From Puccinia triticina (Eukaryota; Basidiomycota; Pucciniomycetes; Pucciniales; Pucciniaceae), in the NCBI RefSeq assembly GCF_026914185.1, contig NC_070572.1, positions 3,596,001 through 3,660,000 of the forward strand: a stretch of DNA of 64,000 nt, written 5' to 3'. Made by a program: the position numbers and the translations under genes. The notes below the pieces were generated by a model. That model ran no database searches. It had not been told where the DNA came from and saw nothing but the letters and a program-made list of their open reading frames with translations. Positions 22,458 to 33,726 of this stretch are shown piece after piece (the stretch's first letter is position 1; each line of letters opens with the position of its first letter).

Positions 22458-23655
22458 TCAAGCCAAGGGCTCCCAATCAACTGCGTCTGCGCCTGCCCGT
22501 ATCAACGGTGGGCCGCTTTGCTACACTTCGCTGCAGGGCCACTTAGCGTTAGCGTAGCGGCAAAAAGTGCCCGCCCATTTTGAGTAGCATTAGCGCGCTG
22601 TTAGCGCCGCTACGCTGCGCTACGTTTCAGCGGCGCTAACAGCGCGCCAATTTTTTGTTAGTGTTAGCGCGCCGCTACAGTTACTACGCTACGCTACGCT
22701 GCGCTACAGCGCTTTTAGCGGAAAAAAAGGCCCTTTTTCAGCTAAAAGCACTGTGGTGCACCGTAGCGCGCGCTCTTTTGCGCCCTGCGTGTGTAGCGTT
22801 AGCGCAAATGTGCGCATCTGCGCTAACGCTACGCTAACAGCTAAATTAGCTGCGCACCCTTTGCGCTGTTTTTGGGTTGATCTTGTTGATGCATATATTG
22901 AATTTGTAGGCCTTGGGATCAGCAGATTCTTCAAGAAACTGAGTGAATAGATCTTCTGTGTTGATGTTGGCGTGGTCGGTCATCTGGAAAGAAGTCGAAC
23001 ATGGAACATTTGCATTCCAACTAAGCCGTCTTGCAGCATCTTGCATCTCAGCGCGTCTGGAAAACACATGAGCATCGAGCTGATGAATTGCCCTGAAAGC
23101 TGCTTGTTTGAAACTAGTTAGGTTATTGTTGTTGAGAGCCCAGAAGAAAAAGATCTTGCCCGGAGTAGACTTAATGTGGTCATACTTGGCATTCCAAGCA
23201 CTGGGAGAGACCTTTCATTTATGCGACCCACAGGTTGAGGTTTTCTCTTCATTGGCAGCTATGTACAAGGCGTAGTTCAACATGATTTTGGTTTTGCCAG
23301 CATCATTGAGAATTCACACTTTGTTTTTCTTGGATTGCTTGCGTTGGACCGGAGCTGAAGCAGGGACAACAATATGGATAGAGCTGCCGGTTGATCCGTC
23401 ATCAGAGGGGCTGCCAGGCAGAGAAGGAAGAGTATCTTTTATAGATGGAACCGGGGTGGCAAGTGAGGTGACACAAGCAGTTGAGGTGAGAAATGAGCGC
23501 TGTCAAGCAGGGGTTTCTTCGTTGTATTCCAACCCATTTTGAGAGCTGTCGTTGACAAATTCTGAGTGGGTTTGCATATTGTCAAATGCTTCCTTGGTCC
23601 AGTCATGTGTATCACCCGGCTGGGTGAAGTAGTCTAGCAACCAACCAAAGATCAT
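22458..23655 (-). pseudogene. Decayed gene with three in-frame TGA codons
   Basis: Reading from ATG at 23655 (MIFGWLLDYFTQPGDTHDW) the frame stays coherent to FNICINKINPKTAQR at about 22860, interrupted only by TGA at 23503-23505, 23314-23316 and 23215-23217. Each fits a lost Trp or Arg codon (for example NKV-stop-ILNDAG). Recognisable stretches are SPSAWNAKYDHIKSTPGK and FRAIHQLDAHVFSRRAEMQ. A GC-rich repeat (about 22503-22850) then splits off the last codons (AVDWEPLA, TGA at 22458). It resembles multi-copy hypothetical genes of rusts; function unknown. Confidence 0.5.
22503..22850. repeat. GC-rich TAGCG-type repeat, probable inserted element
   Basis: Dense direct and inverted copies of TAGCG, GCGCTAACG and GCTACGCTACG, able to form many hairpins. 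The left edge CAACGGTGGGCCGCT is nearly the terminal repeat of the small element at 48204-48683 (CAACGGTGGGTCGCT). A matching right terminus was not found. It interrupts the decayed gene described above. Confidence 0.5.
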
Positions 23656-24514
23656 AATATCAGCAGTGAGCGTTCATCAAAGCGGCAGAGAAAAGGTGGT
23701 AAGAAGAGGAAATAGAAAAACTTTTGGCCATGTTTTGGCCAGTATTCCATGAAAGACAACAATTGAAAAGGGATGGGTTGAAGCTCATCACTGGCTGGGC
23801 CAATTGGATATAGCAGGCAGGGGGACTGGCCGTTCCCCGCTGATCTTTGGTGGGTGAGAAAGATTTTGGGGGAGGGGGGAAAGCAAAAAAGATGAAAAAA
23901 ATGGGGGAAGCAGCAAGCTTTTCTGATATAGCTGTATATAGATTGTGCCACTGTTTTTTTTTTTTCTTTTTGGAGAAAATTGTTGGGGAAACTCTTCATC
24001 TAAATTTCCACAAAAGTGTGGATTTACTATAATTATCACCATCCAAGAAAAACTCACGCAACTGACAGCAGTTGACATGCAAGATACTTTTGTGTAGCCT
24101 TTGTTCTAGCTCCACCCACGCACTCAACAGTCTTTTATTGCACAGTCACTGTGCATCATGTACAGTGACTGTGCATTGAAGCTTGGTCAACACAAGCCTT
24201 GGCTCTTGACAAAGGCTTGAGTAGCACCAAAACCTTCCCCAGCACTCTTGCATGTCAACTACTTGCAGTTGCGGGACTTTTTCTTTTGCCCCCCCGAGGA
24301 GGGAATTAGCTAAGTTAGCAGTGATAGTGGGTAATGTCAAATCAGAAGCACTTTTTTTTTAAAAAAAAACAGGAATCCGGTCCCGGGCTGTAATTCGGAG
24401 GGACCCGTCACCCGACCCCGGGGCCGCCTTCATGTCCCCCGGGTGGTCTCATGCCGTGACTGAGAAGTTCCTGGGGAGATATTGCAAGACAAGATCCGAG
24501 CAGAGAACCACCAC
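23656..24514. other. Upstream region of the condensin gene
   Basis: About 860 bases with no gene. It has T- and A-rich runs (for example at about 23950 and a T9A9 palindrome near 24350), a hairpin at 24139-24175 and a GC-rich stretch at 24376-24430 just before the condensin start. Confidence 0.4.
24139..24175. repeat. 14-bp perfect hairpin
   Basis: TGCACAGTCACTGT, nine-base loop, ACAGTGACTGTGCA. It lies 340 bases upstream of the condensin start; regulatory meaning unknown. Confidence 0.8.
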
Positions 24515-27500
24515 ATGGCTATCAAACGACCCAGGTCAGCACATCATAATCGAGGCGGGGACAAAGCCAGCGAATCACTCCCAATGTCACCCTCATCATC
24601 GTCATCTACCGATTCGGATAACCGGAGGGAACCCAAGCGGACAAAGAAAGCAGCCACACGCGACAAGGTCAACGCTCCCTCCGAAACATCCTCATCGCCA
24701 TCATCTTCGGACGAAGCTCAAGACGAGCCAGAAAACTCAACAGACTGGAACCAGAAGGAAGGTTCCTCGGTTCAAAAGAAGAAAAATTCGACCTTGGCCG
24801 AACACGCCAAGCGCAGGCTTAGTGGAAAGTTTGGTATGGTTCGGAAGAGCATGAATTTCGAACAACCTTCGGTTCATTCATCCCCTGCCCGAGTTCCCGG
24901 TAACGGAAGGGTAGGCGCACTCGCACGAGCAAGGGAAAATCATGCAAAAGCGCGTCAAAGCATTGGAATCGCCCAAGACAATCCTTTGGTGATCAGTACT
25001 GAGGTCATGAATAACAACTATGACGAATGGATGAAGATGGCCACTGATAATGTGAATATAAGAACCGCAACTCGTTTCTCAAGTTATTTCCATTTCGACA
25101 ACAATGCTGATCGAACTTTCATGATTTCGGTTTCGATTCCTGGGGTAGAAAATCAACGTCAATAACACGTGGTCGTTTGCTTTGATCGATTACTTCCACG
25201 ACATGTCCCTCTTGCGGAATCCAGAAGCAGAGGGCGGAATCAACTTTCAAAAAGTAGGTCTCCACTTCGGATTTTCTGTTTTTCGTATTCTCAGCTTGAG
25301 GTGATAATTGTGCTTTTGGAAGTTGAAGCAAGTCGTGTTATAGGCATCCTGTACTCTAGATGGTTGCGTCAAAATCTGGACTTCTCGAGTTGATAGTGTG
25401 GCTACCGAGACGGGAAAGCTACTGTCAGGCCTTGCGGAGGAAGCCAACAGTTGAGGATGCCCTTCCTTGTTTTCTTGATCTCAGTCAAAGAACACCTCGG
25501 CGTGATGTGTCTAACAACCAGCAACTGCAACTACTGCAGATATTTCCAACCAGATTGATGGCGAAGACGATGAGGATGTCGGAGATGTGTCAGGACTCAA
25601 AGCGCCCAAAAAAACTCGAATTCGGGCAACCAATTCAACCTCACTGGTCGACTTTAATGAGAAAATCAAAGTCAAAGAACTGGAACTTGAATTCACAGTT
25701 GATCCCTTATTTAAAAAGACTTGTGCAGACTTCGACGAAGGTGGATCCGGTGGTATTTTGTGCGCCTATTCTGATCTCGCCTGGATGTGGATGTTCCGCT
25801 AATATCGCGACCCCCTTCGTCACTTCTCTTGTTCAATGGGCATATGCGTACAGAATGAGTCATTTGTCTGTTGACAGTTCAATGACTATCATTTTCGACG
25901 CCAGTGGAAAGCCATTTTCGCAAAACTCTGACGAGGATCAGGCGACTCGGGATATAGCAGAAGAACGTCCAACACTGCTGGATGTTTCCAAATTGAAATG
26001 TCAGTGATGGGGATGCGCCTGATTTGCGATTTCCTTCAATACCAGTGTGATTGACTTGTCCATCCTCCTCTCATCACAGCTGCGTTCCTGGATTCAGTTG
26101 AAGGCTTCCAGGCTCGGTCGATATGCCCTTGTCTGTCGAATTTCAAATTTTCTACATCGGACTCAACTCAATCCTTTGAAGGTCTTGCCGCGTTGGCCAA
26201 CATCCTGGACAAACCTGAGGAGCCACCTGTTGCTCATGATACGCATGATGCGGGAAATGACTTCTTCGACACAAACGAGTCACCCAACCTCGGCGAAGAT
26301 AATTTTCAGATGCCAGACCATGAAGACGGAGATGATGAGGGAGTAGATATGGGTGAAGCTTTCAATCCGAGTGGTATTCCCAATCAAAGAGACCTTTTCA
26401 TGGCGCTCGTTGATGACAATTCGAAGCACGCTGAAGGAGGACAGAGCGTCTTCGGTCAAGAGAGTACCGGGATGTTCGATTATTTTGATAAAAGTATGAA
26501 GAAGAGCTGGGCTGGTCCTGAGCATTGGAAGTTGAGGCGGACTGTTGCTTTCAAATCCCGTGAGTCTCACCAACGACGTTGACCCAATACCAGCGGCTAA
26601 TATTGGCATTACTAACAATTTACAAAACCCTTTACTTCTTTAAATTGATACTCAGGAGATGACGAGAACACAACGACAGTCAATCGTACCAAGCGAGAAA
26701 AATCGACGTTTTCATTTGATTTTCTAAAACCTTTAGAAAATGCTCGCAAGTCGATTTTCCAGGCTGGTTCTGCGAGCTTGACCTTGCCTGGATACAAGCC
26801 GCCGAAGCCCAAGTCACAGCGGAGAATGATCAAAAGGATTGTTGGTAGCAAGGCCGCTATTGGATCCAAGCAGATGTTGGAACAGCACTGCTTACCAGAC
26901 GATATGCATTTTAATGCTTCCCAACTATTGAGATTTGACATGAAACCGAAGACTACGGTTCGTTCTTCGCTCATTTTCTATCATACATTCTTGGCATGTG
27001 GTGGATAGCATTAACATTCGCGTGAATATATAATTACAGTTCAATATGCGCGTAAAAGCGTCGGGTTCCTTGGCTCACCATCCTGGTGCTGATATCGATG
27101 AAAACTATTGGGCTCGCACTGCGGCAGCAGCTGCAGCGCAAAACAATCCAGACCAGACAAATCAAGAAGAAGGTGCGCAGAAGTTCTCTGCTGTATATAA
27201 GTTCTCAGAAGCTGATCGATGCGCGCATTCATAAATTTCTGAGTAGATTCCAATGATGCGATCCCATTCGCGACCCAGTTTTTCCAGGATGAACCGGATG
27301 ATCAGCCTGATTTCGAAGAAGAGTTTGATAATCCAGTCGGAATGACAGTCAACCTCTCTGTTGATCCTGACGACACCACTATGAATGATGCTTCAAAGAC
27401 CAACGAGGATGAACATGATCTGATTGCTGCCACTCAGAATCTTAACGTTCGCGCCAGACCTGAGTTCGTTAACTATGCTAAGAAAGCCAAGCGGGTTGAT

Positions 27501-28027
27501 GTCAAGAAATTGAAGGAAAACATCTGGAAAGAACTCGAAGAGCTCACCACGGAAATGGAACTTGAAGCTGTTGAGTCACAAGTTTCTTGTATAGATGAAT
27601 CTTCTGAGCACATGTTACTCATTCACCTAACACATTTAATGGATTATTTCAACAGAACGCAAATGATCATCACGGAGAGACTGAAGATTCTTTAGAACAA
27701 GAAGCCGAAAACTCAGAAGGCGACGGAGCGACAAAGAAAAAGAAGACAAAAACATTTACTAAAGTGATCAACGGGTTAAGGTCGATGTACCCACGAGAGA
27801 AGATGGAAGAGATCAGCACATCGTTCTGTTTCATATGTTTACTTCATCTAGCTAACGAGAAAGGTCTAAGCATCCAATCAATCAACCATTCAAATCAGCA
27901 AGCTCTACCTTTAGATTCCTCCACGCTCGATGATGGTAACATAGATGATTCTACTCCGCTTCAACCAGATGATTCCAAGTTCGTTGGTCGATTGGAAGAG
28001 TTAAAAATATTGAAAGGCAGCCTTTGA
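24515..28027 (+). CDS. BRN1: Condensin complex subunit 2 (Barren/CAP-H/Brn1)
   Basis: Kleisin subunit of condensin, which bridges the Smc2 and Smc4 heads and compacts mitotic chromosomes in the nucleus. Ten exons fit: 24515-25051, 25149-25253, 25344-25449, 25522-25759, 25854-25999, 26080-26559, 26656-26957, 27040-27172, 27247-27581 and 27656-28027. All junctions keep the frame and give 668 aa, slightly short for the family. Diagnostic blocks in order are NNNYDEWMKMATDN, SFALIDYFHDMSLLR, TLDGCVKIWTSRVDSVATE, LFKKTCADFDEGGSGG, SMTIIFDASGK, KKSWAGPEHWKLR and STSFCFICLLHLANEKGLSI near the C-terminus. The N-terminus is Ser- and Lys-rich and may be a phosphorylated, disordered region. The start is the first ATG in frame (MAIKRPRSA). 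No premature stop is seen; it looks functional, unlike most neighbours. Confidence 0.92.
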
Positions 28028-28245
28028 ATTTTCTCAGCCATCTCAATGTTTTCCACCTTTGTCTTCCTTGCCATCACTTTTTGTTTTCCTCCATTCGGAT
28101 GATCGTTTGTTGTTCCCCCTCTGCCTGTTTTACACGCTTTTTTTTATATGTTGAATTTGTTGAACTTCGTAAGTGTTAGTTCAAATGGAAGTGGAAATAT
28201 GATCAATTGTATCTGTGAACTCAGTTCGAGCCATCTTCTATACTG

Positions 28246-28325
28246 AACTTAACAAAGTCCCTCCCTGTGCTCGCGGGGCGCGAGCACCCTTCGCGCCTCC
28301 TCGGAGAGGCTTACCTCTAATGTCA
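28246..28325. repeat. AAGTCCCTC module with GC hairpin
   Basis: AACTTAACAAAGTCCCTC is followed by GC-rich dyads (GTGCTCGCGGGGCGCGAGCAC). The same 18-mer recurs at 52395 and in variant form at 49360. Confidence 0.6.
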
Positions 28326-28588
28326 CATCATTGGCCCTACAGACTCGAGTTTATCTTGTAAAAAACAGTATATATTTTTTTGAAAATGATTTAAAAACTG
28401 TAGTTTGTGGTTTCAAAAAAACCTGATTAGACAGACTTGTAGCCTGCTATCTCAGCTTTCCTTCCGTGTATTTTTAGCTTACTGCCCCTCATAATTACTA
28501 GCCCGATCCACCTACTGTGGACTGGTTCTGAAGGAGCTCGCGCGGGCTCATGGTTACAGAAATCCACCATTTTAACTTTGAACACTTA

Positions 28589-28726
28589 GGGTTCTCAAAG
28601 TTGAAAACATACAAATGTGACATACTGCCATACACACCTTTTTTGCAGGGAAGCGTTTGACAGCCCCTGCAAATAAAGTTGTATTTTTGCATGACATATG
28701 CCGCTATGTTGCAACTTTGAGAACCC
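28589..28726. mobile_element. Short inverted-repeat element, MITE-like
   Basis: Ends GGGTTCTCAAAGTTG and its complement CAACTTTGAGAACCC enclose about 108 bases. No clear target duplication was found, so the class is open. Confidence 0.4.
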
Positions 28727-28744
28727 CAACTACATCACCAGGAA

Positions 28745-29185
28745 AATTGTCCAACTGATGATCAGCTTTTGTACCCAGCTCATTCTCATCTTTTTTGCCC
28801 AGCTCATACTCAGCTTTTTCACACAGCTCACTCTCAGCATTGGAATAAAGCCTTTTGACCAGTCCTTGCCCAACTGATGCTCAGCTTTGTACTAGTCCTG
28901 GCTCAGCTGATGCTCAGCTTTGTACCAGTCCTTGCTCAGCCTTTTCCTAGTCCTGGCCCAGCTGATGCTCAGCTATGACCCAGTCCTGGGCTAGCTGGCC
29001 AGCTGATGCTCAGCTTGCTGAGTATCAGCTGAGCCAGGCCAGGGACAAAGATGGGCATCAGCTTGGACAGGACCAGAGCTGAAAAACAGCTAGGCTAGGG
29101 CCAAAGCTGAGTATCAGCTGAGCCAGGGCCAAGGCTGAGCATCAGCTGTGACAGGGCCAAAGATGATTGATCATCAGGTGGCCGG
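28745..29185. repeat. Fold-back array of CAGCTGATGCTCAGC units
   Basis: Tandem units of about 30-40 bases (variants of GATGCTCAGCTTTGTACCAG and TCCTGGCTCAGC) run to about 29010, after which the complementary units run on (GAGTATCAGCTGAGCCAGG). The array can fold into one long stem. Confidence 0.75.
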
Positions 29186-30676
29186 TGCCAACGCCGTACT
29201 GGGGCCAGGACTTCAAAGGCTGAATGAGCATCTCAAAAAAAACACCACAACTTCAAGGCAGTGGCCTTGAAATTCAATAATCCCCTCCTGGGCATGAAGC
29301 ACCTGCCTCCAAATGAGGGACTTTGAAGCAATGTAGGATTTGGTGTGTGGCATGACAGGTATGCACAAACACAGCTTTTTTGTTAGGCTATATCTTTGTC
29401 AAAAATCATCCAAATGTATCCATGAAATATATAAATTGTAGCCAAAAAACTCAGCTACATTCTTGTATGTTTTGAGCCACTAATTTCTGACAAAAAACCA
29501 AAAGAGATGGGAGCTTCAGCTTTTCCCCCGCAAAGGCATGCATTCTGCAGCCACGCGGCCACACAAAATGGCAAAATGCTGGTCTTTGGATGCTATGGTG
29601 AAGGGTGATCACCAAAAATTGACAAGGAGAAAGGTAAGACCAAGGCCATCATCTTTTCCATGCCAACATAACTGGTATGGTTTAAAGGTTATTCAATTTT
29701 TAAATCTTCTCTCCCAAATTCAAAAAACCTGTGAGGACAAAAAACTTCATTCTTTCCTACAAAGGTCCGTCCTTTGAAGGCAAGGGACATAGCTAGGTTC
29801 GGGTGACCTAGCTAGGTTTGTAGTGTCCTGCACCATGGGCTTCAATTTTGAAAAATTGCTACTTTTTACGGAAAAAAGGAAAACTAGGGGAAGATTCAAT
29901 TGTTGAAATATTTGGGCTCAAGGCCACCTTTTGGTGATGCTCATTTTTAGTCTGAAGAAATATTGAGAGACATGAATTTTGTACTATGGTAAAGGCCTTG
30001 AGGTTTCTGCTCAATCTAAACCTGTGAAAATTACTCCAAAATCCTAAGTAGGGTGGGCTTTGGGTCCAAGCAGCTTCTGGTTTGAGGCCAACACCCTGCT
30101 TGAGCCTATCTTAGCAAAAGTGCTGTCTTCAAATGGCCAGGTATGGGCCTCAGGCTGGCACAAAGCACCCTTCCAAATAATAGGTCCTGACACGCGACTT
30201 CCGGCCGGTAGCTCAAGTGAACATAACATTGGTGTAGCTTTCTATCCTCCTGGCCCTCACCTTACTTCCCCCAAATTTGACTGCACTTTACGTTCTGCAT
30301 GGGAGTGTCTGGAGGTGAAGAGCAGTGGACATCAGTAAATCCTATGTCAAGCAGTTAATTATCTTTGTATTACATAGTGAATTGAATGTGGCAATGCTGT
30401 ATGGGGCGGGTGATAGTGGCAAGGGGGGTAAGAGTAGGAAGGGCTGCGACGGGGCTCATGGACCCTAGTGCTTCGGAACAAAGGAAGACGGCGAAGTTTG
30501 CTAAGCGGCGGAATGAACACTCCCGGATCTAGTTCACATCATGGCCAGAGTGAGATCACATCAGCTTTCATACCAACGCAAACAGGAAGAAAGTCCGGCC
30601 TATCATTCCCCATGATCGCCTCTTCGCTTCTCCAGAATTACATAAAACAAGAAGATAACGGATGGCAACTGTAACC

Positions 30677-31640
30677 TCACATTCTTCCTTCCCTTTCGTT
30701 TCTCCCATCGCTCAACTCCCATGCGGCTTTCCATCCATCGTCAGTTTTGAGAAGAGGATTTTTGAAGGTGTTGAAACTGGACCCTAATGAGGTGTATCTG
30801 AGAGGGAAATTGACTCATAGCACGACGCGGAAAATAAGTAGATGTGGGCAATTATAATAGGGCTTGAGCGATTGAATCGGAGGAAATGCTGACCCAGAGT
30901 TGTATAGTTTGCACCAGTCAACTTCAAGTTTTTGCAAGAATTCCCAAATATGTGCATAGTCCCAGTCTAGGATTGGATGAACTCTGATGATCGAAGGCCA
31001 ATCCGAATCGGTTGGATCGAAATCAGTCAAACTGCCTGTGGATGAAGGAGAAGGATAGATAAATCAACTAAAGACATCACTAGGCGCGTGTCTTTGATTG
31101 TTCTTTTCATCGACAGCGATCATTATGCTGAAGATGAAAGATGAAACGAAACAAAGAACCCAGAATGATGCAGTTGGAAACAGTCAACAGTACGCTTTTG
31201 CAAGTAGGGGACGATGACTTACCTCCATTGGGATCAGTCGCCCTGGTCCCAATCAAGATGGCTTGAATAGATGGACGTTCGGCAAGAAAGGCACTGAGTC
31301 CATTCTTCAAGCTGTTATCCACTGTCATCAGATCAATATTATAAATTTCCTGACACTGATTCACGAATTCGTCAACTTCTGCGAAGGGGGATTGACAACG
31401 AATATAGAGCCCCGAGATTTTCAAGTTGGAGTCCGGCTCAGATGAAGCTGAGATCGAGGCGTTCCGATACAACGCTGCTGCAAACAAATGCACAAGAACC
31501 GTGGCTAATAATAACGGAAAAATAAGCTTCTTGTTAGGACGAATCACTCGGAGTTTTCAGGTATGTTTTGCATTAAACTTACAATCTTTTCCACCATTGA
31601 AGCTGATAGATAGTCCATCAACTCTGATTATGTCAGGGAA
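30677..31640 (-). CDS. FAD1: FAD synthase (FMN adenylyltransferase), first exon not found
   Basis: This enzyme of the PAPS-reductase-like fold makes FAD from FMN and ATP in the cytosol. Exons on the minus strand are about 31623-31583, 31504-31223, 31035-30894 and 30797-30677, with GT-AG introns and a frame kept throughout. Diagnostic blocks are SISFNGGKD (nucleotide-binding loop), TVLVHLFAAALYR, AILIGTRATDP, LTDFDPTDSDWPSIIRVHPI, WDYAHIWEFL, then YTSLGSSFNTFKNP and a C-terminal DDGWKAAWELSDGRNE. The residue after KD is Ser across the intron, where Cys is common. The exon or exons before SISFNGG were not identified, so the true start lies upstream of about 31623. It ends in TGA at 30677. No inactivating change is seen; probably a functional housekeeping gene. 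Confidence 0.85.
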
Positions 31641-33726
31641 GCCCAGGGGGACATTGCAGGTAGATGAAATGGACAACACAGGACGTTGGAATTAACGAGT
31701 GATGTTGATGTTTTGTTGGAAGCACGCTTGTTATTTTAGAGTGGAAGGGAGAGAGGAAGGATTAGGCAGAGGCCCGGTAAGTTTACCCAAAACGGACAAT
31801 AGCCAGTTCGATTATTTCGAGTGCATGCTTAATCTGGAGGGAGAGCCGAGTAGGCGTTGAGCTGTGAGCCAGTTGATAGACCCTGTCCGCATCTGATTTC
31901 CCGAAACGACTGCGAAGTGAGTCTGAGTTGGTCATGTTCTTCGCCTATCGTGTGGTTCGGCTCCGGCTTCGTAGGACTGCCCTTGTCCAAACCCCCGCCT
32001 GGCCTCGCCGCCGCCTCCTGCGAGCCGGGAAGGGGTTAGACTTAGAGCATCTCGAGTGTGAAAGTCGACCAATCGGTGTGTGAGAGTCTGTGAAACCTTT
32101 CAAGGTGGGAAGGATCAAACGGGATAGGAAGGACGGAGAGCCCCAGCTACCAAGCCACCTACTACGCGTCCCTCGCCTGCCCCGCGCACAAGGTGCGGAC
32201 TCCCGTCAGGGGAGGGTGGGGCGTTGGATGCAATCTCTGGCTTCTGTTGTCAGACTCAGAGCCCCATTTACAGTTGCTTTTTGCAGGTGGCCACCCCCAA
32301 AACCCCCACTTCCCAAGGAATGTGACCCCCCTCCCCAAGACCGTTGAAAGGCCTGCTTTTCCTCTTCATATTAGTGGTATGCATGTCCACACTGCACTCC
32401 TTTCATGAGCTGGAGCTAGATTCAAAGAAGGTTTGTTGAATTTCAGTCCTGTTTCCACTCATCCCTAAAATCCCTACACTTTCTCCTCCCACCATTTCAC
32501 CCTATTTATCCTCCTCTACGGGCTTGTTTTCAGATCAAAGATATTCTACACTTATGAGTCCACATATTATGGTCTGCTTGTATTTAGTGGTCATGTTTGC
32601 TCACTGTACTAGCCTTGTTGACTTTGCTCCTTGCCTAGATTAGTTTGTCAAACTTTCCCAAATCCTTCTTATCCTCTTGTGTGCGCACTCTCTGCTGGGG
32701 ATATTGATGTACCTTTTGACATGTTACAATGAGTTGAGAAGTTTCTTATTCATTATAATTTTTTATTCATTTTATTCTCACCCACAAGTTGATACCATGT
32801 ACATAGTCTATATAACCATAGCCTAGTCCAGAGTAATCAACTCTTGGTCTCTCCTTCTTTTTCCACTCCGCATCTGCCCGCATCCAGTGTTCCATCCACC
32901 ATCACCGCCCCTTTTCTCAAGCACCCTCAAGAGCTCTTCTCTTTCTCCTCACCGGCAAAGAGTCAAAATCTAAATAAGGTTGCTTTCTGCCAATCCTTTC
33001 AGCTGATGCAAGCAAAAAGCAGTGTTTCACTGTCATTCCAATAGATTTGTACAGTGTTGTACACCAAATATCTCTCCATATGGTTCATGTTTCTCTGCGG
33101 TGGGTGTGGTAAGGGTGTGGGTGGTACCTGGTAGGTGGTGTGCACTATATCACCCTCACAGTGTCAAGATCCAGTTTCACCAGGAAAAAAAGTAGTCACT
33201 TGATGGCAAGTGACATGATGCAGCTTTGCTTTCTGTTGTAGTGTGGGGTGGACAAACTCCACATTTGGAGTATCTGGAGACAAGAGGAGGTCGGGGAGGA
33301 GCAATGGAAGATCAAGGTTTTTAGCCACAACAGATTAAGATTCAACTTCTCTTCAACTTAGCTAGCCTCTTAAATACCTTTGACCATTGCATGGTAGAGA
33401 CCAGACGAGACCAACCAAAACTAGCAGGCTTACTACCTCCACTGACAAGAGTGAAAAGGCCCAAACAAACCAAGGCATATAAGGAACTATTGGCACTCCC
33501 ACCTTTACCTCCTTCACCGACGCTTGAAAGCTTCCCTTCTGCTGCGGATAAACGACCTCCGTCCCCATTTATTTCGACCGTTTCTTTCATCTTTTCTCAG
33601 TATCTCACTCAACACCATTGACCTTTTGAACCGATTTGCCTCCCGCCAGCGTATTGACCCCAAGACAACCGTAAACGGGAATCCACCGCATCAAACTCAT
33701 CTCCCAATTCTCCAATCACTCCACCC
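31641..33726. other. Region between FAD synthase and copia element
   Basis: About 2.1 kb. It should hold the first FAD1 exon and promoter. A GC-rich stretch at about 32160-32215 (GTCCCTCGCCTGCC, then CGCACAAGGTGCG and CTCCCGTCA) resembles text near 49371-49433. From about 32740 the sequence looks like a copia 5' region (TATATAA near 32810), but no matching 3' LTR was found, so LTR limits cannot be given. Confidence 0.4.

Larger units (their letters stand above)
28028..30676. other. Gene-free repeat region
   Basis: About 2.6 kb with no supported gene. It contains the AACTTAACAAAGTCCCTC module (28246), a short inverted-repeat element (28589-28726) and a fold-back array (28745-29185). A 92-codon open frame at 30060-30338 has no recognisable domain. 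Confidence 0.5.

Noticed and set aside
24376..24430. Ribosomal RNA or other RNA gene upstream of condensin
   Set aside because: The GC-rich stretch is short and matches no RNA gene that I recognise.
30060..30338. 92-codon open frame as a gene
   Set aside because: No domain, no splice partners and surrounded by repeats; length is within chance for this composition.
32640..33330. 5' LTR of the copia element
   Set aside because: A TATA-like stretch is present, but no matching 3' copy exists because the 3' end of the element is missing, so LTR limits cannot be shown.
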